The notes beneath the pieces were generated by a model. That model saw only the letters and a program-made list of their open reading frames with translations, was not told the origin of the DNA and searched no databases. Below are positions 51,035 to 60,576 of a DNA stretch of 64,000 bases, piece after piece (within the stretch, counting starts at the first letter, position 1; every line of letters starts with the position of its first letter). Position numbers and translations under genes: made by a program. This stretch comes from Bacteroides sp. M10 (lineage in GTDB: Bacteria > Bacteroidota > Bacteroidia > Bacteroidales > Bacteroidaceae). The stretch spans positions 2,500,501 through 2,564,500 of the forward strand of contig NZ_CP060488.1 in assembly GCF_014334015.1 (NCBI RefSeq). Reading direction: 5' to 3'.

Positions 51035-52675
51035 ATGAGAAAAATGAATCAGTTTAAACTATTAGCGGTGATATGCGCAATGGCGCTATTTGCCTCATGC
51101 AATTTTGAAGAAATCAATACCAACCAATTTGAGATGAGCGACGGAGAAGGTGCGATGGATGGTTTTGAAGTCGGAGGGCTGATTACAGCTATGCAACGGA
51201 CAGTGATTCCTGTAGGCACACAGGCTGATGATACAGATGTTATCAATGAATATCAAATAGCTTATCATCTATCGGCCGATAATTGGAGTGGATTTTTTGG
51301 CGAGAACAACAGTAACGGTTGGAACGCAGGTAGTAACAATACTACTTATTATTTGTTGGACAATTGGATAAAAGCGACCTATACACAGTCCTATACCAAT
51401 GCTCTTGATCCTTGGAAGAAATTGAAAATAGCGTCCGAAAAAAATGGTACGCCCGAAGTCTTTGCTTTGGCTCAAATTCTGAAGATTTCCGCTTGGCACA
51501 AGACACTTGAAAGTTTCGGTCCGATGCCTTATTCTCATGCGGCGGACGCTACAATGAACATTCCATTCGATTCGGAGAAGGATGTTTATGAAGCTATGTT
51601 TCAGGATTTGACTGCTGCCATTGCCGTATTGACGGAAAAAGCTGAAAATGGGGTGAATGTGATGGGAGCTTATGATGCGGTATATGCCGGAGATGCTACT
51701 AAATGGGTGAAATACGGCAATTCGCTGATGCTTCGTTTGGCTATGCGTGTCCGTTTCGCTAATGCGGAACTGGCGAAAAAATATGCTACTCAAGCAGTAA
51801 ATCATTCTATCGGTGTGATGACGGCTAAGGATGATGCGGCTCAAATGAGTCAAGGAGCAGGCATGACTTTCCGCAACAACATTGAATGGCTGGCAGGCAA
51901 CTATAATGAAGCTCGTATGGGTTCTTCCATTTTTTCTTATCTGATGGGATATGAAGACCCGCGTTTGAGTGTTTATTTTTTGCCGATGGATGGTAATACC
52001 TCTTATGGTGTTGAGGCTTTCGACGGAAAAACATATCAAGCGGTGCCGGCAGGGCATGCCAATGCGCAGAATGATATCTACAAATCTTGCTCAAAGCCCA
52101 ATATTCAAAGTGGGACTCCTACATATTGGCTGCGTGCGTCGGAAGTTTATTTTTTGCGTGCGGAAGCAGCTTTAGTCTGGGAAGGTTTTGGCAGTGCGGA
52201 TTCATGGTATAAACAGGGCATTGATATGTCTTTTCAGGAGAATGGCGTGACCGATCCTGTAGATGATTATATGAATTCCAATTTGTCACCTCGGGCATTT
52301 GTGTTTTCCCATTATCAGTATGGGCAAACACTTTCTGCTCCGTGTGAGACTACTGCCAAGTTTGAAGGAACAACTGAGCAGAAGTTGGAAAAAATTATGA
52401 TTCAGAAGTGGATTGCTTTGTTTCCTAACGGACAGGAAGCGTGGACGGAATGGAGAAGAACCGGTTATCCGAAGTTGAATGTCATTAAGACTTTGAAAGG
52501 AGCAGTGCAAGGCGCAACTCTTGAGGGCGGTATTCGCCGTATGATTTATCCCACCAGTTTTTCTCAGACTAACGAGGGAAAGGCTATCTATGAAGCAGCC
52601 TTGAAGTTATTCAATAACGGTGCCGGTGGCGAAGATAGGTCTTCTACCCGTTTGTGGTGGGATTGTAAGAGATAA
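51035..52675 (+). CDS. SusD/RagB-like lipoprotein (PUL A)
   Basis: The 546-residue lipoprotein (lipobox LFASC, C22) has the SusD-like fold of the second kind (SusD-like_2): ALAQILKISAWHKTLESFGPMPYS, WLRASEVYFLRAEAALVW and the final MIQKWIALFPNGQEAWTEWRRTGYP. It should form the lid of the upstream SusC-like barrel. The gap is only 15 nt. Confidence 0.94.
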   Translation: MRKMNQFKLLAVICAMALFASCNFEEINTNQFEMSDGEGAMDGFEVGGLITAMQRTVIPVGTQADDTDVINEYQIAYHLSADNWSGFFGENNSNGWNAGSNNTTYYLLDNWIKATYTQSYTNALDPWKKLKIASEKNGTPEVFALAQILKISAWHKTLESFGPMPYSHAADATMNIPFDSEKDVYEAMFQDLTAAIAVLTEKAENGVNVMGAYDAVYAGDATKWVKYGNSLMLRLAMRVRFANAELAKKYATQAVNHSIGVMTAKDDAAQMSQGAGMTFRNNIEWLAGNYNEARMGSSIFSYLMGYEDPRLSVYFLPMDGNTSYGVEAFDGKTYQAVPAGHANAQNDIYKSCSKPNIQSGTPTYWLRASEVYFLRAEAALVWEGFGSADSWYKQGIDMSFQENGVTDPVDDYMNSNLSPRAFVFSHYQYGQTLSAPCETTAKFEGTTEQKLEKIMIQKWIALFPNGQEAWTEWRRTGYPKLNVIKTLKGAVQGATLEGGIRRMIYPTSFSQTNEGKAIYEAALKLFNNGAGGEDRSSTRLWWDCKR

Positions 52676-52699
52676 CCTACATGTATCATTTTAATACAG

Positions 52700-53830
52700 A
52701 TGAAAAATATGAAATCATTAAGAAAATTGTTATATATTATTCCATTGACAGGTATGATGGTAACTTCTTGCATGGATGTGGAGAATATTGAGATAGACCA
52801 TATAGGCGGGTATGCCACAATGAACAATGCGGAGAGTGAGGCATATTATGCCAATCTGCGCGCCTATAAGGCGACTGCCTGGAATTACAATCGTCCCGTA
52901 GCTTTCGGATGGTATTCCAACTGGGCGCCTGCTGGAGCTTATCGGAGAGGATATCTCTCTGCTATGCCCGATAGTATGGATTTTGTTTCTATGTGGAGTG
53001 GCGCTCCAGGACGTTATGAAATCACTCCGGAACAGAAGGCAGATAAAGAGTTTGTGCAAAAGGTGAAAGGAACGAAGCTGTTGCAGGTAAGTCTGCTTTC
53101 TTATCTTGGTAAGGGGGCGACGCCAAATTCGGTATACCTCGAAGTAGAAAAACAAGCGGAGGAAGAAGGCTGGTCGGCGGCTCAATTGGAAACGGCGAAG
53201 AAACAAGCCCGTTGGAAATATTGGGGATTTGAAGGTCAGTTTGAAAGTGAAAACCATTATGCATGTCTGGCGAAGTTTGCCAAAGCTCTGTGCGATTCTT
53301 TGTATGCAAACGAATGGGACGGTTATGATGTAGACTGGGAAATCGGTAGTGGTGTGTTTGATATGGATGGCACATTGAGTCAGAACAAGCATTTGATTCA
53401 TTTGGTTAAAGAGATGAACAATTATATTGGCCCGAAAAGCGATCCGGAAGGTAAAGGACATAAAATGATCTGTATTGATGGAAATATTTATGGGCTTACC
53501 AGTGAATTGGATGAGTATGTCGATTATTGGATTATACAAAGTTATGGTAGTTCCAACCCCAATTTAGATGGTTATGGCGTTGATCCTAAGAAAATAATCT
53601 GTACAGAAAACTTTGAAAAGTATGCCACAAATGGAGGTCAATTGTTGAGGCAGGCTGCTGCTATGCCGCGGAAAGGTTATAAAGGTGGAGTAGGAGCTTA
53701 TCGCTTCGATAATGATTATGACAATACGCCAAATTATAAATGGATGCGTCAGGCTATTCAAATCAATCAGCGGGTTTTCAATGAATGGAAAGAGAAACAA
53801 AACGAAGCGGAAAATAAACCGCAGGAATAA
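52700..53830 (+). CDS. GH18 family lipoprotein (endo-beta-N-acetylglucosaminidase-like, PUL A)
   Basis: The 376-residue lipoprotein (lipobox VTSC, C24) is almost only a GH18 barrel. The DxxDxDxE motif is intact: D207-G-Y-D210-V-D212-W-E214, with E214 as acid. YWIIQSYG supplies the later barrel strand. GH18 uses substrate-assisted catalysis on GlcNAc-beta-1,4 bonds (chitinases, ENGases). In PULs, ENGases release N-glycans at the cell surface; some homologues are binding proteins only. The intact motif favours activity. Confidence 0.85.
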   Translation: MKNMKSLRKLLYIIPLTGMMVTSCMDVENIEIDHIGGYATMNNAESEAYYANLRAYKATAWNYNRPVAFGWYSNWAPAGAYRRGYLSAMPDSMDFVSMWSGAPGRYEITPEQKADKEFVQKVKGTKLLQVSLLSYLGKGATPNSVYLEVEKQAEEEGWSAAQLETAKKQARWKYWGFEGQFESENHYACLAKFAKALCDSLYANEWDGYDVDWEIGSGVFDMDGTLSQNKHLIHLVKEMNNYIGPKSDPEGKGHKMICIDGNIYGLTSELDEYVDYWIIQSYGSSNPNLDGYGVDPKKIICTENFEKYATNGGQLLRQAAAMPRKGYKGGVGAYRFDNDYDNTPNYKWMRQAIQINQRVFNEWKEKQNEAENKPQE

Positions 53831-53862
53831 GTGGATTTATAAAATTCTAAAACAGTAAAAAG

Positions 53863-55005
53863 ATGATGAATAAACATATATTCTATTATTTGATGGTAGG
53901 TAGTATGGCATTATTGTTGGGCGCTTGCAACGACAGCATGAATGACCTGCTGGAGCCTAAGGTCTATTTCGAAAGCAAGGAATATAATTTCTCGGTGGAA
54001 GATGAGATGGATGTAATGACATTTGATCTGGTTTCAAGACTTTCGTCAGCAACTTCCTCTCAGGTAGACGTATCATATAGTGTAGCCGAACCAAGTGTAG
54101 TAGACGAATATAATGCAAAGTATGGCACAAATTATGAGATGCTTGATGTTTCGCAGGTAAAGCTAAGCAGTACGACATCTTCTATTTCGAGTGGAAAATT
54201 GTATGCGGATAATGTAGAAGTCGAACTTTCCGGGTTGGAAGCCTTGAAAGCCGGGAATTCGTATGTTTTGCCTATGCGGGTGAATTCGTCTTCGGTGTCT
54301 ACCCTTTCCGGAACAAACATTGCATATTTCTTTTTCTCCAAACCATTGAAAATTACCAAAGCTGGTAACTTCAATAATCACTATATTTCTGTGAAGTTTC
54401 CTGTCGGTACTTTCTTCTCGTCATTCACTTACGAAGCATTGATTAATGTGGATTATTTCCTCGATAATAATACGATTATGGGAACCGAAGGTGTGATGAT
54501 TCTCCGTATCGGTGATGCAGGAGGAGGAATTACTCCTAAAGATTATTTGGAAGTGGCCGGCGGACAGAACTATCGTGTAACGAAACCGTTGTTAACAAAT
54601 CGTTGGTATCATGTAGCGTTGACTTATGATCAACCGACAGGAAAAACAGGCATTTATGTAAATGGTGAGAAATGGGCTGGTTCAGATTGGGGTATTGACG
54701 GTTTTGATCCGAATTCAGATATGGGTTTTTATATTGGTAGAATCTATGGTTTCAAATGGGGTGAACGTCCATTCCATGGTAAAATGAGTGAAGTCCGTGT
54801 TTGGAGTGTAGCCCGTACGGAAAATCAACTTAAGCAGAATATGCTGGGTGTTGACCCTGCTTCGGAAGGCTTGGCGCTTTATTATAAACTAGACGGATCG
54901 GAAACTCAGGAAGGTGGAGTTATCAAAGATGCCACAGAGCGTATAAACGGTACTACAAATGGAATTACCATCAAGACGCTAGATGCTCCGATAGCTATCA
55001 ATTAA
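53863..55005 (+). CDS. DUF1735 and LamG/concanavalin-like lipoprotein (PUL A)
   Basis: The 380-residue lipoprotein (LLGAC) has an N-terminal DUF1735 beta domain (about 30-160) and a C-terminal LamG-type jelly roll (about 170-370) with NRWYHVALTYDQPTGKTGIYVNGE and GKMSEVRVWSVARTENQLKQNM. It is probably a surface glycan-binding protein of PUL A and has no catalytic motif. It is last in the unit and is followed by a terminator. Confidence 0.85.
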   Translation: MMNKHIFYYLMVGSMALLLGACNDSMNDLLEPKVYFESKEYNFSVEDEMDVMTFDLVSRLSSATSSQVDVSYSVAEPSVVDEYNAKYGTNYEMLDVSQVKLSSTTSSISSGKLYADNVEVELSGLEALKAGNSYVLPMRVNSSSVSTLSGTNIAYFFFSKPLKITKAGNFNNHYISVKFPVGTFFSSFTYEALINVDYFLDNNTIMGTEGVMILRIGDAGGGITPKDYLEVAGGQNYRVTKPLLTNRWYHVALTYDQPTGKTGIYVNGEKWAGSDWGIDGFDPNSDMGFYIGRIYGFKWGERPFHGKMSEVRVWSVARTENQLKQNMLGVDPASEGLALYYKLDGSETQEGGVIKDATERINGTTNGITIKTLDAPIAIN

Positions 55006-55060
55006 TGGAACACACAAATTTGTGAGAGTTTTTGCTCTTTGCATTTTTGAATATGAATGA

Positions 55061-55110
55061 AAGCCTGCTTGCTGAAAAGATAATATTCTTTTGGTAAGCA
55101 GGCTTCTTTT
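55061..55110 (+). terminator. Terminator of PUL A, in the 348-base gap between the PULs
   Basis: AAGCCTGCTT (55061-55070) pairs with AAGCAGGCTT (55096-55105), followed by a T-rich tract. The rest of the gap, to 55353, is AT-rich with no gene, repeat or tRNA that I can support; an imperfect promoter-like TTCCTTTG lies near 55315-55322. Confidence 0.8.
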
Positions 55111-55353
55111 ATTTATGTTTGTTTTATGAAGAAGTTACTATTTATCCTGTTTATATCTTTTCCATCTAAATGTTTTTTCCAGTACCTCAGAAGGAAGATT
55201 AATGCTGACGTGCAAATTATAATCAGGGCATTTCTTTTCTTCTTTATAAGAAAAAGGTATTTTAGCCAAATTTAAATTTTCTCTAAAAAGTTTTCTTATT
55301 ATAAGTAAAATGCATTCCTTTGCAGCATTTAATACTTATGGATATACTGGCGA

Positions 55354-55896
55354 ATGGCTCAAATCAACTTCAACTCGATATATACTGCTTATTATAGGAA
55401 AGCCTTCCTATTTACCTTGTCCTATGTCCATAATGACTTAGTAGCAGAAGATATTGTGTCGGAAGCCATTATCCATCTATGGGAACTAAGTAAAGAACGG
55501 GAAATCCCAAGTGTTGAAGCGATCTTAATTACTTATATTCGCAGCAAATCACTCAATTACCTGAAACATATACAAGCACAGGAGAATGTTTTTCAAACTT
55601 TGCTTGATAAGGGACAGCGTGAATTGGAAATTCGTATATCAACATTGGAAGCCTGTGACCCGAAGGAAATATTATCAGAAGAATTACGGGCAAAAGTGCA
55701 CGCATTACTGGAGAGTATGCCGGAAAAAACTCGTACTGCTTTCATCCGCGATCGCTTGGATGGAAAATCCCATAAAGAAATAGCCGAAGAACTGGGCATT
55801 AGTGTAAAAGGAGTAGAATATCATATCAGCAGAGCAGTTAAAATACTGCGTGATAATCTAAAAGATTATGCTCCATTCCTTTTCTTTTTCATCTGA
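55354..55896 (+). CDS. ECF RNA polymerase sigma factor (PUL B)
   Basis: The 180-residue protein has region 2 (FLFTLSYVHNDLVAEDIVSEAIIHLWE) and region 4 (KSHKEIAEELGISVKGVEYHISRAVKIL). It belongs to the Bacteroidetes PUL sigma family but differs clearly from the PUL A copy, so it should read a different promoter set. The fecR gene follows after 150 nt. Confidence 0.92.
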   Translation: MAQINFNSIYTAYYRKAFLFTLSYVHNDLVAEDIVSEAIIHLWELSKEREIPSVEAILITYIRSKSLNYLKHIQAQENVFQTLLDKGQRELEIRISTLEACDPKEILSEELRAKVHALLESMPEKTRTAFIRDRLDGKSHKEIAEELGISVKGVEYHISRAVKILRDNLKDYAPFLFFFI

Positions 55897-56046
55897 AAAG
55901 AAGGAAAATACCTCCTTGCTTGCTATTTTTTTTAAGCAATAACAAAAAAAATCACATTTCTTACTAGGGAATCTCTTTAGTGAGTGGTATTCTTAATGAA
56001 AGGGGAATAATACCCCTATTCTCATTACTCATAAATTATTTATTAT

Positions 56047-57018
56047 ATGGATAAGGAATTACTATTAAAATATATTGCAGGCAAGGCATCCCAAAAGGAA
56101 AAGGAAGACGTTGCTACATGGATTGATGCAGATGCAGCCAATCTTAAAGAATTCATTTCTCTTCGTAAGAGTTATGATGCATTCATCTGGCAAGACACAG
56201 GCGCATTCTCAAAGAAGACAAAAAAGACAATTTCATTGCATCCTGTTACACAACGAATCTTGCGGATTGCGGCAGTGTTTGTTGTAGCTTTCGGATTAAG
56301 TTATGCAATGATACAGGTTCTCCAAAAAGAGGATATAGAAATGCAGACTGTTTACGTGCCAGCCGGACAACGTACATTGGTGACACTTGCTGACGGAACT
56401 ACAGTATGGGTAAATGGAAAAAGTACATTGACTTTCCCGAGCCATTTTTCTTCCCGTACACGTACTGTGGAACTTGATGGAGAAGCCTATTTTGATGTCC
56501 GGAAAAATCCGGAAAAACAGTTTATAGTTTCTACCGCTCACCAGTCTGCCATAAAAGTTCTGGGTACAAAATTCAATGTAAAGGCATACAAAGAAGCAGA
56601 TGAGGTAATTACTACTTTAGTTGAAGGGAAAGTTAATTTTGAATTCAACAACGCCAGTCAACAACCACAGTATATTGTGATGGCTCCGGGACAGAAGCTG
56701 GTCTATTATTCCCAGAATGGAAAGACGGAGCTTTATACGACTTCCGGCGAGAGAGAACTTTCATGGAAAGATGGCAAAATCATTTTCCGTCAAACGTCAT
56801 TACGGGATGCACTGGATATCTTGGCAGATAGATACAATGCCGAATTTGTCATACAGGAGAATGTACCTCATGACGACTCATTCTCCGGAACATTTACCAA
56901 CCGGAATCTGGAACAGGTACTTAACTTTATCAGTGCCTCCTCGAAAGTTCGTTGGCGTTATCTGAATAATAACGCAGATGCCGGTAAAGAGAAAATAAAG
57001 ATAGAGATATTTATTTAG
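56047..57018 (+). CDS. FecR-family anti-sigma factor (PUL B)
   Basis: The 323-residue protein has an N-terminal cytoplasmic part, a membrane helix (about 76-94, ILRIAAVFVVAFGLSYAMI), a FecR domain (VTLADGTTVWVNGKSTLTFP, AIKVLGTKFNVKAY) and a C-terminal STN-like part (DALDILADRYNAEFV). It keeps the PUL B sigma inactive until the SusC-like transporter signals. Confidence 0.93.
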   Translation: MDKELLLKYIAGKASQKEKEDVATWIDADAANLKEFISLRKSYDAFIWQDTGAFSKKTKKTISLHPVTQRILRIAAVFVVAFGLSYAMIQVLQKEDIEMQTVYVPAGQRTLVTLADGTTVWVNGKSTLTFPSHFSSRTRTVELDGEAYFDVRKNPEKQFIVSTAHQSAIKVLGTKFNVKAYKEADEVITTLVEGKVNFEFNNASQQPQYIVMAPGQKLVYYSQNGKTELYTTSGERELSWKDGKIIFRQTSLRDALDILADRYNAEFVIQENVPHDDSFSGTFTNRNLEQVLNFISASSKVRWRYLNNNADAGKEKIKIEIFI

Positions 57019-57085
57019 TACTAAAAGATAAAAACCTTAATTCCCAAAAACTTATTGCCATGAAAAACAAAGATCCCTAGCAATC

Positions 57086-57188
57086 AAAAAATACGGGATG
57101 ATATTGGCCGTATCCTCCCGTATGAGCTTCAGTAATTGTGAACCTACTTGTTTCCCGACAAGTATAACTACCAATTTTCTAATTAAAC
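57086..57188 (-). ncRNA. Predicted cis-antisense small RNA of PUL B (anti-susC leader)
   Basis: On the minus strand TAAATTTG (57195-57202), with TTGG at -33 (57222-57225), would start an RNA of about 100 nt. It contains a perfect 7-bp stem-loop (TACTTGT/ACAAGTA, 57145-57164) and a 13-bp terminator hairpin (57091-57123, one mismatch) followed by six Ts (57086-57091). The terminator's first arm and loop (CGGGAGGA, ACGGCCA) match PUL A although the rest of the region differs. This supports a conserved RNA family opposite the susC leader. Confidence 0.65.
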
Positions 57189-57201
57189 TCGTTACAAATT
57201 T

Positions 57202-60200
57202 ATGCAAAATTATTGTATCGTCCAATTTCTTGGAGGATTAAAGTCTATTAGACGGACCTTAAAGGAAATATCATTGGCTATGAAATTACTATTTATACTC
57301 CTTATTTGTTCAGCCGGACTAGCGTATGCATCAGATGGATATGCGCAAAAAACTTCTATCACTTTACGGGTTAACGATTGTACTATAGAAGAAGTGCTGC
57401 ACAAGATTGAACGTGAATCAGGATTCAGCTTTTTTATAAATAGCAAGAATCTTAACCTTAATCGCCGGGTATCGGTTTCAGCTTCCGAGAAGAATATTTT
57501 TCAGGTGTTGGAACAGGTCTTTGCAGGTACAAATGTCGAATATAAAATATTGGATAATAAGATTGTACTGACGGCTAAAGAAACGAAAGTAACTCAACAA
57601 AAAACAAAACCCGTTGCAGGTACGGTAAAAGACAAGAATGGCGAACCGCTGATTGGGGTCTCTATTATGGAGAAAGGAACCACTAACGGAACAGTGACCG
57701 ATCTTGACGGAAACTATACATTGACCCCACAGACTGCCAGCCCGGTATTATTATTCTCGTATGTGGGTTATCAAAAAAAGGAATTACCCGTCTCCGGTCC
57801 GGTATTGAATGTCACCTTGGAAGATGATTCGCAAGTGTTGAACGAAGTGGTGGTTACCGCTCTCGGTATTCGTAAAGAGGCGAAAGCACTGTCTTATAAT
57901 GTCCAAGAAGTTTCTGCCAGTGAAATTGTCGGTGTCAAGGATGCCAATTTCGTAAATAGCTTGTCCGGTAAGATAGCAGGTGTTGTCATCAATTCCAGCT
58001 CATCCGGTATCGGTGGTGGAGCTAAGGTGGTGATGCGTGGTGCGAAATCTCTTTCCGGAAATAATAACGCCCTGTATGTAATCGATGGTATTCCGATGCC
58101 TTCGTTGGAAACAACACAACCAGACGACTTTATGACCGGTATGGGCCAATCCGGTGATGGTGCTTCCATGATTAACCCCGAAGATATTGAAACTATGTCT
58201 GTGTTGAGTGGTGCTGCCGCTTCCGCACTCTATGGTAGTGATGCCGCCAATGGTGTTATCATGATTACCACAAAGAAAGGATCGAAAGATAAGCTTCGTG
58301 TCAACTATGCCAATAATACCTCATTCTTCAATCCGTTTGTAACTCCGGAATTTCAAAACACTTATGGTGCGACTACGGGAGAAATAAGAAGCTGGGGACA
58401 GAAATTGGGACAAGCCAGCAGTTACGACCCGTTGGACTTCTATCAGACTGGATGGAACGAAACCAACTCTTTGACCATCAGTAATGGTAATGAGAAGAAC
58501 CAGATATTCCTTTCTATGGCTGCTACCAATGCGGCAGGTATTGTTCCGAACAATACGTTGGATCGCTACAATTTCACTATCCGTAATACGACTAGCATGC
58601 TCAATGATCGTCTGCGTCTCGACCTAAGCGCAAGCTATATGAATGTGCGTGAACAGAACATGGTATCACAGGGACAGTATTTCAATCCGATTGTTCCTAT
58701 CTATCTGATGTCGCCGAGCTATAGTTTGGAAATGCTTCAGCAGTTTGAAATGTACAACGAAGCCCGTAACTTCAAAACACAATACTGGCCTTGGGGTAAT
58801 CAGGGTATTGCCATGCAGAACCCCTATTGGATTGTCAATCGCGACAATTTTATCAATCACAAGAACCGTTTCCTCATGAGTGGAGGTTTGAGTTTCGAAA
58901 TTATGAAAGGCATTACATTAGGTGCACGTGCCAAAATGGATTATACGTCGGCTCTGTACGAAAAGAAATACGCTGCATCTACCGATAATATTTTCTGCCA
59001 GAAATTTGGAGGATATTATAAAGGTGATGCATCCACTCGTCAACTTTATGGCGATGTGATGCTGAATATCGACAAATATTTCGGCGACTTCTCACTGACC
59101 GCTACACTAGGTACCAGTATTCAGGATGTCAACTACCAGTATTATGATGTGGGAGGTAGCTTGAATTCTGTGGCAGACGGATTTACAATGCTCAACCTGA
59201 TGCAGTCTGCCGTGAAATTCCAGCAGGATGGTTATCATGACCAGACGCAATCCATCTTTGCTACAGCACAGCTGGGTTGGAAGAGTAAACTCTACTTGGA
59301 CGTAACAGGACGTGTTGACTGGTCGTCTGCTTTGGCATGGACCGATACGAAGTCGGTTGCTTATCCGTCAGTGGGTGTTTCTGCTATCTTGACAGAGTTA
59401 CTACCCATCAAGAACAATGTGCTTACCTTCTTGAAGGTACGCGGCTCATACAGTGAGGTAGGTAATGCCCCTACACGTTACATTGCTTATCAGACTTACC
59501 CATACGAATCGGCTTCTCCCGTCACGGCTACCACATATCCCAATACGGATATCAAGCCGGAGCGTACCAAGGCTTGGGAAGTCGGTTTGCAGTCTCATCT
59601 TTGGAATGATAGATTGGAACTGAACGTTTCTCTCTATAAGACATCTACTTACAACCAATTATTCAACCCATCAATTTCCGCTTCTTCCGGTTATTCTTCT
59701 ATTTATATCAATGGCGGACAAGTGGATAACAAGGGTATCGAAGCAAGCCTGACATTAAACCAGCCCCTCGGACCGGTAAAATGGAACTCTACCTTTACTT
59801 ATACCATCAATCGCAATAAGATTAAAAAACTGTTGAAACCGACTACTTTATCAAGTGGAGAAGTTGTCAAACAGGATATGATGGATTTGGGTGGATTGGA
59901 AATTGTGAATTCGCGTCTCTTTGAAGGTGGCTCTATTGGTGACTTGTACGTGACTGCACTTCGCACCGACTCCCATGGATATATTGACGTAGACTATGTC
60001 AACAATACAGTAGCTATAGACAACAAGGCGGGCGAACGCCAGGACGGATGGATTTATGCCGGTAACTCGCAAGCTAAGTATATGATGGGATGGCGCAACT
60101 CATTCTCATGGAAGGGTTTGACATTGAGCTGTCTGGTAAATGCACGTATTGGTGGTATTGTTGTCTCACAGACACAGGCGATGATGGATGCTTACGGCGT

Positions 60201-60564
60201 TTCCACAGCTACTGCTGAGGCACGCGACTTGGGCTATGTACTGATTGACGGTTATAAAGTACCCGCTGTACAGAAGTATTATAGTACTGTAGGAAGTGGT
60301 GTCGGCTCTATGTATGTTTATAGTGCGACAAACGTTCGCCTTGCAGAGTTGTCTCTCGGTTATAATATCCCTGTTCAGAAGTGGGTTCCTTGGATACAGG
60401 GCATGAATGTAGCCTTCACGGGACGTAACCTGCTAATGTTCTATTGCAAAGCTCCTTTCGACCCTGAACTGACGGCAAGCACAGGCACGCATTTCAGCGG
60501 AATGGACTACTTTATGTTGCCGAGCTTACGCAATTTAGGTTTCTCTGTTAAACTCAATTTCTAA
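57202..60564 (+). CDS. SusC-like TonB-dependent transporter with STN domain (PUL B)
   Basis: The 1120-residue outer-membrane protein has an extended N terminus, a signal peptide (about 27-49, ends DGYAQ), an STN domain (about 52-125), a carboxypeptidase-regulatory-like domain (about 135-215), a TonB box (VLNEVVVTALG), a plug and a barrel ending LGFSVKLNF. An inner start MKLLFILLI (57280) is possible and would fit the signal peptide better. It signals to the PUL B FecR protein and imports its glycan. Confidence 0.94.
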   Translation: MQNYCIVQFLGGLKSIRRTLKEISLAMKLLFILLICSAGLAYASDGYAQKTSITLRVNDCTIEEVLHKIERESGFSFFINSKNLNLNRRVSVSASEKNIFQVLEQVFAGTNVEYKILDNKIVLTAKETKVTQQKTKPVAGTVKDKNGEPLIGVSIMEKGTTNGTVTDLDGNYTLTPQTASPVLLFSYVGYQKKELPVSGPVLNVTLEDDSQVLNEVVVTALGIRKEAKALSYNVQEVSASEIVGVKDANFVNSLSGKIAGVVINSSSSGIGGGAKVVMRGAKSLSGNNNALYVIDGIPMPSLETTQPDDFMTGMGQSGDGASMINPEDIETMSVLSGAAASALYGSDAANGVIMITTKKGSKDKLRVNYANNTSFFNPFVTPEFQNTYGATTGEIRSWGQKLGQASSYDPLDFYQTGWNETNSLTISNGNEKNQIFLSMAATNAAGIVPNNTLDRYNFTIRNTTSMLNDRLRLDLSASYMNVREQNMVSQGQYFNPIVPIYLMSPSYSLEMLQQFEMYNEARNFKTQYWPWGNQGIAMQNPYWIVNRDNFINHKNRFLMSGGLSFEIMKGITLGARAKMDYTSALYEKKYAASTDNIFCQKFGGYYKGDASTRQLYGDVMLNIDKYFGDFSLTATLGTSIQDVNYQYYDVGGSLNSVADGFTMLNLMQSAVKFQQDGYHDQTQSIFATAQLGWKSKLYLDVTGRVDWSSALAWTDTKSVAYPSVGVSAILTELLPIKNNVLTFLKVRGSYSEVGNAPTRYIAYQTYPYESASPVTATTYPNTDIKPERTKAWEVGLQSHLWNDRLELNVSLYKTSTYNQLFNPSISASSGYSSIYINGGQVDNKGIEASLTLNQPLGPVKWNSTFTYTINRNKIKKLLKPTTLSSGEVVKQDMMDLGGLEIVNSRLFEGGSIGDLYVTALRTDSHGYIDVDYVNNTVAIDNKAGERQDGWIYAGNSQAKYMMGWRNSFSWKGLTLSCLVNARIGGIVVSQTQAMMDAYGVSTATAEARDLGYVLIDGYKVPAVQKYYSTVGSGVGSMYVYSATNVRLAELSLGYNIPVQKWVPWIQGMNVAFTGRNLLMFYCKAPFDPELTASTGTHFSGMDYFMLPSLRNLGFSVKLNF

Positions 60565-60576
60565 AGAATCGATAAG

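Noticed and set aside
51269..52057. 262-residue minus-strand open frame inside the PUL A SusD-like gene
   Set aside because: Composition (many His, Arg, Ser, Ile) is typical of an antisense shadow, and the plus strand has a clear SusD-like protein.
52730..53539. 269-residue minus-strand open frame inside the PUL A GH18 gene
   Set aside because: It is fully covered by the GH18 gene with intact catalytic motif and has no recognisable protein features.
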